From: Bhargavaea cecembensis DSE10
GTDB taxonomy: Bacteria > Bacillota > Bacilli > Bacillales_A > Planococcaceae
Assembly (NCBI RefSeq): GCF_000348905.1
Contig: NZ_AOFT01000021.1
Coordinates: forward strand, 1 to 43,910
Length of the DNA stretch: 43,910 nucleotides
Direction: 5' to 3'
Of this stretch, positions 1 through 7,052 are shown piece by piece. Below the pieces are notes generated by a model. It saw only the letters and a program-made list of their open reading frames with translations, had not been told where the DNA came from and did no database searches. A program made the position numbers and the translations under genes. Within the stretch, counting starts at the first letter, position 1. Each line of letters begins with the position of its first letter.

Positions 1-28
1 CCCTTGCCATCATCGGCAAGGGTTTTTT
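1..28 (+). terminator. Rho-independent terminator of a gene left of the window
   Basis: An 8-bp perfect stem (CCCTTGCC/GGCAAGGG) with a 6-nt loop is followed by a run of six T on the + strand. It ends a + strand transcript whose gene lies outside the window. It faces the end of the minus-strand permease gene, so it may also serve that gene, but the T-tract needed for that would lie off the edge. Confidence 0.8.
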
Positions 29-52
29 GTGTTTCACTGAGAGTGCTGAACT

Positions 53-1447
53 TCAATATTTGACAGGATCATGCTCCTCAACATGAATCACTTCAACTTC
101 AGACGACCTGGATATGCGGGTCTTATAGATGACGGCCAGCATGATAAACCACAACGGCGTCACCATCAATGAAATGCGCGTATCTTCCGCAATCGCAAGC
201 ACGACCAGAACAAAGGCCAGGAAAGCCAGAATCAGATAATTGGCAAACGGATACAGCGGCATTTTGAACTTGTTCACCTTGGCCAATTCAGGCCTTGTCC
301 TGCGATATTTCAGATGGCTGAGAACAGTGATTCCCCAAACAAAGATAAAGCAGACGGTAGAAATGCTGGTGATCAGGGTAAATACGCCTTCAGGCATCAC
401 ATAATTCAAAACAACGGAGATGAGTATGACAGCCGTCGAAAAAAACAATGCCTTGGATGGAACTTTTCGCCGGTCCAGTTTCGCGAACTTTTCCGGTGCA
501 TCTTTTTCTTTGGCCAGGGAATAAAGCATCCGGCTTGTACTGAATATGGCACTGTTGCAGGCTGAGGCCGCGGAAGTGAGCACGACAAAATTGACGATTC
601 CTGCAGCTGCGGCAATGCCGACAGCTACGAATACCTGGACGAAGGGGCTTTTTGCCGGGTCAATCGAGTTCCAGGGGTAAACGCTCATAATGACAAAAAG
701 AGCACCGATATAGAAGATCAATATCCTGATCGGAATGCTATTGATCGCCTTAGGGATGACTTTTTCCGGATTTTCAGTTTCTCCGGCTGTGAGCCCGACA
801 AGCTCAATACCGACAAAAGCGAAGACGACCATCTGAAACGATAGGATGAAACCGTTGATGCCATTCGGGAACAGTCCGCCATGACTCCATATATTCGCGA
901 AAGAGGCTGCGCCTGAATCCGTGGAAAAGCCTTTGATGATCATCAATATCCCGACCACGATCAGTCCGATGATCGCGATGATTTTAATCAGGGCAAACCA
1001 GAATTCGATTTCCCCGAAAAGCTTCACGGTGGCCAGGTTCATGAAAAGCAGGACAATGAGTGCGATGAGGCCAGGCATCCATTGGGGGACACCGGGAATC
1101 CAGTATTGCGTATAGATCCCGATAGCCGTCAGATCGGCCATGGCGATGCAGATCCAGCAGAACCAATAGGTCCACCCTGTGATAAACGCCGCCATTTCAC
1201 CGAAGTAGTCTTTGACAAAATCCACGAATGAGTGATAGTCCAGATTGCTCATCAATAGCTCTCCGAGTGAGCGCATGATCAAAAATAAAATGATGCCTGT
1301 GATCAGATAAGACAATAAAATCGAAGGTCCTGCAAGGTGAATCGACTTTCCCGCACCAAGGAACAACCCAGTGCCAATGGCACCGCCGATGGCGATCAGT
1401 TGTACGTGCCTATTTTTTAATCCGCGCTCCAGTGTCTGTTCCTGCAT
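53..1447 (-). CDS. Amino-acid permease, CycA/AapA type (alanine/glycine/D-serine class)
   Basis: This is a 464-residue APC-superfamily permease with about 12 hydrophobic segments, expected in the cytoplasmic membrane importing small neutral amino acids with protons. The N-terminal LIAIGGAIGTGLFLGAG motif is the substrate-binding loop of TM1. Blocks such as WTYWFCW, NLATVKLFGEIEFWFA, FAFVGIELVG and AINSIPIR match what I remember of E. coli CycA closely, so the D-alanine/D-serine/glycine class is favoured over GABA or proline permeases; the substrate is still inferred. The open frame extends to a TTG at 1474, but the Shine-Dalgarno GGAGGGG lies just before the ATG at 1447, so I chose that start. 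The gene has its own promoter and a long structured leader. Confidence 0.9.
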   Translation of the reverse strand: MQEQTLERGLKNRHVQLIAIGGAIGTGLFLGAGKSIHLAGPSILLSYLITGIILFLIMRSLGELLMSNLDYHSFVDFVKDYFGEMAAFITGWTYWFCWICIAMADLTAIGIYTQYWIPGVPQWMPGLIALIVLLFMNLATVKLFGEIEFWFALIKIIAIIGLIVVGILMIIKGFSTDSGAASFANIWSHGGLFPNGINGFILSFQMVVFAFVGIELVGLTAGETENPEKVIPKAINSIPIRILIFYIGALFVIMSVYPWNSIDPAKSPFVQVFVAVGIAAAAGIVNFVVLTSAASACNSAIFSTSRMLYSLAKEKDAPEKFAKLDRRKVPSKALFFSTAVILISVVLNYVMPEGVFTLITSISTVCFIFVWGITVLSHLKYRRTRPELAKVNKFKMPLYPFANYLILAFLAFVLVVLAIAEDTRISLMVTPLWFIMLAVIYKTRISRSSEVEVIHVEEHDPVKY

Positions 1448-1483
1448 CTTCTTCCCCTCCGTTACCTCCCGCAAAAAGAAAAA

Positions 1484-1516
1484 AGGACAGAAGAACGTGA
1501 TTCCCGTCTTTGTCCT
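1484..1516 (-). terminator. Leader terminator (attenuator candidate) of the permease gene
   Basis: Read on the minus strand, AGGACA and TGTCCT pair, extended inward by AAGACG with CGTTCTT (one bulge), and a TTTTTT tract follows at once. The hairpin lies between the promoter and the start codon, about 35 nt before the ATG, so it would stop transcription before the gene unless prevented. This layout is that of a transcription attenuator. Confidence 0.7.
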
Positions 1517-1523
1517 ATTTAAT

Positions 1524-1588
1524 GTTCAGTTGCAATCATAATAGCGTTTGTCCGGCATGACAGCTCCACGCTACACCAGATCCTGAAC
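1524..1588 (-). promoter_or_regulatory. Structured 5' leader element, possible riboswitch of unknown class
   Basis: On the minus-strand RNA three nested helices can be drawn. P1 is GTTCAG (1583-1588) with CTGAAC (1524-1529). P2 is TAGCGT (1568-1573) with ACGCTA (1542-1547). P3 is TGTC (1559-1562) with GACA (1549-1552), closing a 6-nt loop. An asymmetric purine-rich bulge, GGAGC, lies between P2 and P3. The terminator hairpin follows 7 nt after P1. I do not recognise the glycine, lysine, T-box, c-di-AMP or other consensus that I know. The ligand is unknown. Confidence 0.45.
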
Positions 1589-1638
1589 GAGAGAATATGA
1601 GTAAAATCATTAACAATGTTGAAATTATTTATATTCGA

Positions 1639-1667
1639 ATGATAATTTGTCGAATGATGTTTGTCAA
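1639..1667 (-). promoter_or_regulatory. Sigma-A promoter of the permease gene
   Basis: On the minus strand a perfect TTGACA (1662-1667) is separated by 17 nt from TATCAT (1639-1644). It predicts a transcript start near 1632 and a leader of about 185 nt before the permease ATG. Confidence 0.75.
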
Positions 1668-1763
1668 TCAGCTTTTTGGGGACCAGCCTCACAACTTCTT
1701 TGCCGTTTGCTTAGCCACAGGCTGCTTGTGGTATGGGATAGGGGACGAAAGGAGAGAGACAAA

Positions 1764-2600
1764 ATGGATATTCCTGAACTCAAGCTGAGAGACGGCCATT
1801 CCCTGCCTGTAATAGGCTATGGCACGGTGTTCTTAAAAGGGGGAGATGCCGTCCAATCCTTTAAACATGCGATCGACAACGGTTATCGGCTGTTGGACAC
1901 AGCCTATAATTATGAAAATGAAGGAACACTTGGAAAGGCGATCAGGCAGGCTTCTGCCGGCCGTGAGGAACTTACTGTCACTTCCAAGCTGCCCGGTCGT
2001 TATCATGAATACAGCGAGGCACTGAAAGCCATCGAAGAATCGCTTTACCGCGCGCAGCTTGATCATTTTGACCTGTATCTGATCCACTGGCCGAACCCTA
2101 AGGAAGGCAAGTATGTGGAAGCCTGGCAGGCATTGATCGAGGCGAAAAAGCGCGGTCTGGTCCGGTCAATCGGCGTCAGCAACTTCCTGCCGGAACATAT
2201 TGAGCAACTGGATAAAGAAACAGGTGAGCTGCCGGTGATCAACCAGATCGAGATGCACCCATTCTTCAACCAGGCGGACCAGCGGAAGTGGCATGAAGAG
2301 CGGAAAATCGTCACGGAGTCATGGAGTCCGCTTTTCCGGGGGCGGGGTGTCTTGAGTGAGCCGGCTATTATGACACTTGCAGAAAGCTATGGGAAGACGC
2401 CGGCACAGATCGTCCTGCGCTGGCATTATCAGCATGGAGTGGTCTCCATACCACGCTCCGCCCATCCGGACAGGCAGCGTGAAAACCTGGCGATCTTCGA
2501 CTTTGAACTGTCTGAAGAAGACATGGAGAAGATCGATTCCCTCAGCCGCCCGGATGGACGCATCGACGACCAGGATCCGGCTGTATATCAGGAATTCTGA
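1764..2600 (+). CDS. Aldo/keto reductase
   Basis: This is a 278-residue soluble TIM-barrel oxidoreductase using NADPH. The catalytic tetrad is visible: Asp and Tyr in LLDTAYNYENEG, Lys in TSKLPG and His in DLYLIHWP. GVSNF and SIPRSAHPDRQREN are the usual family and cofactor-phosphate motifs. It resembles the Bacillus glyoxal/methylglyoxal reductase group (YvgN/YtbE), which reduces short reactive aldehydes, but the substrate cannot be read from the sequence. The open frame runs back to 1647; the ATG at 1764 is chosen because GAAAGGAGAGAG precedes it at good distance and the family N-terminus begins there. It is transcribed alone, divergently from the permease, and ends at a terminator. Confidence 0.92.
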   Translation: MDIPELKLRDGHSLPVIGYGTVFLKGGDAVQSFKHAIDNGYRLLDTAYNYENEGTLGKAIRQASAGREELTVTSKLPGRYHEYSEALKAIEESLYRAQLDHFDLYLIHWPNPKEGKYVEAWQALIEAKKRGLVRSIGVSNFLPEHIEQLDKETGELPVINQIEMHPFFNQADQRKWHEERKIVTESWSPLFRGRGVLSEPAIMTLAESYGKTPAQIVLRWHYQHGVVSIPRSAHPDRQRENLAIFDFELSEEDMEKIDSLSRPDGRIDDQDPAVYQEF

Positions 2601-2659
2601 CGGGGTCACGCCATGACTGGCGGCATGAATGATAAGCTGTTTTGCGGAAATCAGGCAAA

Positions 2660-2690
2660 GGGGACGGTGATTGATCACTGTCTCCTTTTT
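2660..2690 (+). terminator. Terminator after the aldo/keto reductase
   Basis: A 12-bp stem with two G-T pairs (GGGGACGGTGAT/ATCACTGTCTCC) is followed by TTTTT. It separates the reductase from the yunF operon. Confidence 0.85.
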
Positions 2691-2790
2691 GGTATGCCTT
2701 TTCGTTCCTCTGCCGGCTTTCCGCGTCTCCGATGCGGGTATTGTGATAAGATAAATCATATGAAAATAGGATGAAGGGAGAGGGAGGCCC

Positions 2791-3651
2791 ATGATCAGGG
2801 TTGGCCTGACCGGATGGGGCGACCACCCGGATGTTTACAGCCCCGCTTCCAAGAAAACAGATAAGCTGAAGGACTACGGCGGCCATTTTAAGATCGTTGA
2901 GCTGGACTCGACCTTTTACGCCATCCAGCCGGAGCGGAATATCCGGAAATGGATTGGCGAGACGCCCGACGATTTCGGTTTTATCGTCAAGGCGTACCAG
3001 GGCATGACCGGCCACCACCGGGGTCGGCTCCCCTATGAATCGGAAGAAGAGATGTTCCGGCTTTTCCGGCTGTCGGTCGGACCGATGCTGGAGGCAGGAA
3101 AGCTGCCGATGATCCTCGCCCAGTACCCGCCCTGGTTCGACTGCACAAAAGAGAACGTCGGGGTACTGAGGAAGATGAGGGAGTACCTCGATGACCTCGA
3201 TGTGGCCGTCGAGTTCCGGCATCAGTCCTGGTACTCGGAGAAATACCGTAAAGGCACTCTCGACTTTCTGAGAGAGCAGCGGTTTATCCATTCGGTATGC
3301 GATGAACCGCAGGCGGGCGACGGCAGCGTCCCCTTCGTCCCGGAAGCAACACGCGAGGACAAGACACTTGTCCGGCTTCACGGGCGCAACACGGCCGGGT
3401 GGAAGGCCAATGGGCGTGATGATAAGAAGTGGCGGGAAGTCCGCTACCTGTATGACTATAATGACAACGAACTAAAAGGGCTGGCCGGGGAGATTTCCGG
3501 CATCTCCTCTGAGGATGTATTTGTCGTCTTTAATAACAACTCGGGCGGACATGCTGCGGAAAATGCCAAGCGGTTCATGGGCATCGCAGGAATTGAAACG
3601 GCCCGGCCCGGCGCTCAGCAGCTGGATCTGTTTGGCGGGGAGGACCTCTGA
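2791..3651 (+). CDS. yunF: DUF72 family protein (YunF/YecE-like)
   Basis: This 286-residue soluble protein belongs to the DUF72 (YecE) family, a TIM-barrel fold of unknown biochemical role. The N-terminal IRVGLTGWGDHPDVY, the early ELDSTFYA, the central VAVEFRHQSWY and the late FNNNSGGHAAENA blocks are the conserved family stretches. The ribosome-binding site AGGGAGAGGGAGG precedes the ATG. Its TGA overlaps the next gene's ATG by one base (TGATG), so it is co-transcribed and probably translationally coupled with yunE. The same genes (yunF, yunE, yunD, yunB) are neighbours in B. subtilis, which supports the naming. No catalytic function is assigned. Confidence 0.9.
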   Translation: MIRVGLTGWGDHPDVYSPASKKTDKLKDYGGHFKIVELDSTFYAIQPERNIRKWIGETPDDFGFIVKAYQGMTGHHRGRLPYESEEEMFRLFRLSVGPMLEAGKLPMILAQYPPWFDCTKENVGVLRKMREYLDDLDVAVEFRHQSWYSEKYRKGTLDFLREQRFIHSVCDEPQAGDGSVPFVPEATREDKTLVRLHGRNTAGWKANGRDDKKWREVRYLYDYNDNELKGLAGEISGISSEDVFVVFNNNSGGHAAENAKRFMGIAGIETARPGAQQLDLFGGEDL

Positions 3652-4475
3652 TGGAGTTTGTTATCCTGGCCGTGACGGGGCTGTTTGCCGGCATCGTGGG
3701 CGCTTTGGTCGGCCTCGGGGGCGGTGTGGTCCTCGTGCCGGCCGCCCTTTACTTCGGCATCACACTAGGCTGGGTACCGGGCCTGACCCCTCAGAAAATT
3801 GTCGGCCTGTCTGTCATCATGATGATCTTCATCGGGCTGTCTTCGACGCTCTCCTATATGAAATCGAAGACGGTTGATTACCGGAGCGGGCTGATCTTTT
3901 TCGCGGGCAGCATCCCCGGAACGGTTCTCGGGGCTTACGTAAACAAAGGGCTGGACCTGCCGTCGTTTAATCTGTATTTCGGCATCCTGCTCATTTTCCT
4001 GTCCGTGCTTCTGCTGGTCAGGAAACATCTGAAACCGGTCCGGTGGTTTGTCGAGCATGGCAGGCCGCGAACGTTCCGGGAACCGGAAGGGACCATCCAC
4101 GAATACGGATATCCCGTCTGGTTTGCGGTCATGCTGACATTTGTCGTCGGATTTGCTTCGGGACTCTTTGGGATTGGCGGAGGCTCAATTCTTGTTCCCG
4201 CGATGATTCTGCTGTTCCTGTTCCCGCCGCATGTGGCCGTGGGCACGTCGATGTTCATGGTCTTCCTGTCCGCCATTGTCAATGCCGCAAGCCATATCTC
4301 ACTCGGCAATGTTCCGTGGCTCTATACGCTTCCGGTCGTGCCGGCAGCTTACATAGGGGCAAAAATCGGAGCAGCCCTGAACAAACGCCTGAACTCGGAA
4401 GCACTTGTGACCGCTCTCCGGATCATCCTCCTGATCACGGGGATCCGGTCCATTTATGAAGGAATCTGGGGCTGA
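3651..4475 (+). CDS. yunE: TauE/SafE-family membrane exporter (YunE)
   Basis: This is a 274-residue integral membrane protein of the TauE/SafE (DUF81) family, whose members export sulfite, sulfoacetate or related anions. It shows the internal duplication of the family: GALVGLGGGVVLVPAAL near residue 17 and GLFGIGGGSILVPAM near residue 173, each starting a four-helix half. About eight hydrophobic segments are visible. It overlaps yunF by one base. The following metallophosphatase frame overlaps its end by 20 nt if the ATG at 4456 is used. The transported substrate is not known, and the pairing with a phosphatase and a DUF72 protein does not settle it. Confidence 0.9.
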   Translation: MEFVILAVTGLFAGIVGALVGLGGGVVLVPAALYFGITLGWVPGLTPQKIVGLSVIMMIFIGLSSTLSYMKSKTVDYRSGLIFFAGSIPGTVLGAYVNKGLDLPSFNLYFGILLIFLSVLLLVRKHLKPVRWFVEHGRPRTFREPEGTIHEYGYPVWFAVMLTFVVGFASGLFGIGGGSILVPAMILLFLFPPHVAVGTSMFMVFLSAIVNAASHISLGNVPWLYTLPVVPAAYIGAKIGAALNKRLNSEALVTALRIILLITGIRSIYEGIWG

Positions 4476-5862
4476 TTGCACGTTGAAGGAAACCATTCAC
4501 ATTTATCATACGAACGATCTTCATAGCCATTTTGAAAGGTGGCCGCGAATACGGGATTTCCTCCTGAAGAGAAAGTCATTCCACAAAGAACAGGGAGAGG
4601 CATGCTACCTGTTCGATATCGGTGACCATATCGACCGCTCCCATCCCTATACCGATGCCACGAGAGGAAAGGGAAACGTACTGATGCTGAATGAGATCGG
4701 CTATGATGCGGTTACGATCGGAAATAATGAAGGAATCACTCTTTCTCCGGGTGAACTGGCTGATCTTTATGAGGAAGCAAAGTTTCCGGTCGTGCTGGAC
4801 AACCTGTTCAATGAAGAGGGAAAGCGGCCCGCATGGACGGTCCCTGAGGCCTATCTGACCACCCGATCCGGCATCCGCATCGGCCTGATCGCCGCGACTG
4901 CCGATTTCAGCACGTCCTATGAACGTCTGGGATGGCAGGTGACCGGACCGCGTTCCGCGCTTGAGGCGGCAGCGCCGCGCGTAAGCGGACAGTCCGATAT
5001 CCTTGTCTGCCTGTCGCATATGGGCTCATCGGAAGACGAACGGCTTGCGCAGTACACTGGCGGCAAAATAGACGTCATTCTCGGCGGACATACGCATCAT
5101 CTGTATCCGGACGGCAGGGAAGTCGGCGGCACGCTGATTGCCGCAGCGGGCAAATGGGGACAGTATGTCGGGGAAGTGACACTGACATTCGACCACACCG
5201 AAGGGCGGATTGTAGAAGCAACGGCTGAGGTCCACGACACGGAGACGCTTCCCATACCCGGCGACGACACGGACTATGACCGGCAGTTGAGGAAGAGGGC
5301 GGCGGAGCTGCTGTCGTCAACCGTGTTCCTGAACCCCTCGGAACTATGGGGCAGCTGGGACGGACCAACGCCGCTTTCCGATCTGTTCGCTGAAGCACTC
5401 ATTGCCCACACCGGTGCCGACTGTGCCATGTTCAACTCGGGAATCTTTCTCGGAGGACTTCCGGAAGGCCCCGTTTCAGGGATGGATCTGCACCGCCTCC
5501 TGCCGCATCCGATCAATCCGTGTGTGATCACGCTGACAGGCGCAGAACTTGAAGAGGCGTACGAGCTGAGCCTGAATCCGGAATGGCCTGATGTCCGGCT
5601 TAAAGGACTCGGATTCCGCGGAGAGCAGGTAGGGGCGATGATCCATCAGGAAATGGTCCGCGGAAAAGACGGAAAACTGATCGTGGCAGGCAGTGCCGTG
5701 GAACCCGGCAGGATGTACCGGCTCGCGACATTGGATCTGTTTACTTACGGATTCTTCTTTCCGGCATTCAAGCAGGCCAGGAAAGAATACTTTATGCCGG
5801 AATTGATCAGGGACGTGCTTGCCGGTTATGCCATCCGGAAGTACGGAACCCCGTCCTCATAA
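4456..5862 (+). CDS. yunD: 5'-nucleotidase/2',3'-cyclic phosphodiesterase-like metallophosphatase (YunD)
   Basis: A calcineurin-like metallophosphatase domain (about residues 12-215) is followed by a 5'-nucleotidase C-terminal substrate domain. Metal ligands appear in order: IYHTNDLHSHF (Asp, His), FDIGDHID (Asp), TIGNNEG (Asn), CLSHMG (His) and ILGGHTHHLY (two His). No signal peptide is present, so it should be cytoplasmic, unlike secreted UshA enzymes. Substrates are expected to be nucleotides or related phosphoesters, which is inference from the family. Start choice is uncertain: the ATG at 4456 lies inside yunE, whereas a TTG at 4483 (giving MKETIHIYHTND) would match the length of B. subtilis YunD as I recall it. 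A GGGG upstream could serve the TTG. Confidence 0.9.
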   Translation: MKESGADCTLKETIHIYHTNDLHSHFERWPRIRDFLLKRKSFHKEQGEACYLFDIGDHIDRSHPYTDATRGKGNVLMLNEIGYDAVTIGNNEGITLSPGELADLYEEAKFPVVLDNLFNEEGKRPAWTVPEAYLTTRSGIRIGLIAATADFSTSYERLGWQVTGPRSALEAAAPRVSGQSDILVCLSHMGSSEDERLAQYTGGKIDVILGGHTHHLYPDGREVGGTLIAAAGKWGQYVGEVTLTFDHTEGRIVEATAEVHDTETLPIPGDDTDYDRQLRKRAAELLSSTVFLNPSELWGSWDGPTPLSDLFAEALIAHTGADCAMFNSGIFLGGLPEGPVSGMDLHRLLPHPINPCVITLTGAELEEAYELSLNPEWPDVRLKGLGFRGEQVGAMIHQEMVRGKDGKLIVAGSAVEPGRMYRLATLDLFTYGFFFPAFKQARKEYFMPELIRDVLAGYAIRKYGTPSS

Positions 5863-5883
5863 ATCCATCCCTCTCCCCGTAAG

Positions 5884-6681
5884 ATGGGGCAGGGGGATTA
5901 TTTATTGAAGTTTCCTTATGCGCGCAGGAGGAGGCTGCGACCCGGAGCGGGAAAAAGGCGGCTCCTGCCGCTTCTCCTCCCGATCGGCCTGGTCCTGATG
6001 GGACTCATGTTTTATTTTGTGAATGCCCGGCTCACGCCGGCGCTCACCGAATATGCGGAAGTGCAGACGTCAAAAATCGCCTCTCAGGTGATTGCCAAAG
6101 CGATTGACGCAAGAACAGCCAATGTCCTTGATGTGAATGACATCATCGAATATGTGCCGGCTGAGCAGTCTGAGGTCGTGACGGCCAAGCTGAATACTGA
6201 GATTATCAACCGCTTCATTGCGGAAACACACGGATTGGTCGAGGACCACCTTGAAATGGCGGAAGCCGGTGACCTGAGTGCACTGCCGAAAATCGAAAAC
6301 ATTGAGTATGACGTGGAGACGATGAAGGACCGGGACGGCATTGTCTTCTTCGTGCCGCTCGGGCAGGCGATCGGGATGCCGATGCTCGGGAATCTCGGAC
6401 CAAAAGTGCCGATCCGTTTTCATGTGATCGGCAATGTCCACGCCAACGCCAAGACCGAAATCCGTGAGTTCGGCATCAACAACGCACTGGTCGAAGTGAA
6501 CGCCATCATCCAGGTGAATGTCCAGATCATCGTGCCGTTCGCCTCCAAGCAGGCGGCCGTCCAGCAGCAGATTCCGATTGCCATCGGTCTCGTACAGGGA
6601 CAGGTGCCGCATATCTTCAACAAAGGAGAGAATGTGGACCCGCCGTCGATCGAGGTGCCGATCCCGCTTCCTGAGGAATAA
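5884..6681 (+). CDS. yunB: Sporulation protein YunB
   Basis: This 265-residue protein has a basic N-terminus (ARRRRLRPGAGKRR), one membrane helix at about residues 28-47 and an extracytoplasmic remainder. The blocks EYAEVQTSKIASQVIAKAI and FVPLGQAIGMPMLGNLGPK match YunB, a sigma-E-controlled mother-cell protein in B. subtilis needed for efficient sporulation. In spore formers it would act at the forespore-engulfing membrane; its presence suggests the organism sporulates or descends from a spore former. The ATG at 5884 is poorly spaced from any Shine-Dalgarno; a TTG at 5905 lies 10-12 nt after CAGGGGGA and may be the true start. It follows yunD by 21 nt. No terminator separates it from the next promoter. 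Confidence 0.9.
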   Translation: MGQGDYLLKFPYARRRRLRPGAGKRRLLPLLLPIGLVLMGLMFYFVNARLTPALTEYAEVQTSKIASQVIAKAIDARTANVLDVNDIIEYVPAEQSEVVTAKLNTEIINRFIAETHGLVEDHLEMAEAGDLSALPKIENIEYDVETMKDRDGIVFFVPLGQAIGMPMLGNLGPKVPIRFHVIGNVHANAKTEIREFGINNALVEVNAIIQVNVQIIVPFASKQAAVQQQIPIAIGLVQGQVPHIFNKGENVDPPSIEVPIPLPEE

Positions 6682-6688
6682 GTTGGTA

Positions 6689-6717
6689 TTGCAATCAGCA
6701 GGTCCATCTGTTATGAT
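6689..6717 (+). promoter_or_regulatory. Sigma-A promoter of the lysine-riboswitch transcript
   Basis: TTGCAA (6689-6694) and TATGAT (6712-6717) are spaced by 17 nt. The predicted transcript start near 6724 lies just before the lysine riboswitch aptamer. Confidence 0.75.
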
Positions 6718-6740
6718 CGGTGACATAGTATGAATAGACT

Positions 6741-6918
6741 CGATTGGGTAGAGGCCGCAATCGCTTATGAGTAGCACACGTGAGTTGACAACGATGACCG
6801 TGCGTAAAAGGAAGCATTGCCGAAGTGGACCGGAGCAGTCAGCGAAGGTCCGCTGGGGCCATTCCGAACAGGGATGGCACTGTCATGCGGAAAAAACCGC
6901 ATGGAGAGCTACAGATCG
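6741..6918 (+). promoter_or_regulatory. Lysine riboswitch (L box) aptamer
   Basis: The stretch carries the ordered conserved blocks of the L box. GGGTAGAGGCCGCAATCG with TTATGAGTA resembles the AGAGGTGCGA...AGAGTA block. GGAAGCATTGCCGAAGTGG matches the GGGAGCGTCGCCGAAG block. GGCACTGTCATGCGG and CCGCATGGAGAGCTAC match the GGCTGTCA...TTGGAGGGCTAT block. P1 closes by CGAT-GTAG (6741-6751) with CTAC-ATCG (6909-6918). It precedes an NhaC-family transporter, and a terminator follows, so it should act by transcription attenuation: lysine binding favours the terminator and turns the gene off. Confidence 0.9.
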
Positions 6919-6956
6919 TACGTTGTAATGATGCATTTCAACTGACGAACGTAGTG

Positions 6957-7003
6957 ACGGCCGGCTTCCCTTTGCGCAACAGCGCAGGGTGCCGGCCGTT
7001 TTT
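6957..7003 (+). terminator. Expression-platform terminator of the lysine riboswitch
   Basis: ACGGCCGGC and GCCGGCCGT form a 9-bp stem continued inward by CCCTTTGCGC with GCGCAGGG, followed by TTTTT. It lies between the aptamer and the transporter start codon at 7053. Upstream segments such as TACGTT...AACGTA (6919-6952) offer a competing fold. Confidence 0.85.
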
Positions 7004-7052
7004 GCTTTTGCGGAAAGGCTTTTACCCCTTCAGAAAATGGAGGAATTAGATT

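Noticed and set aside
2542-3381. A 279-codon open frame on the minus strand over yunF
   Set aside because: It lies wholly antisense to a well-supported DUF72 gene and the terminator before it, has no ribosome-binding site and reads as low-complexity charged sequence; it is a frame shadow of GC-rich coding DNA.
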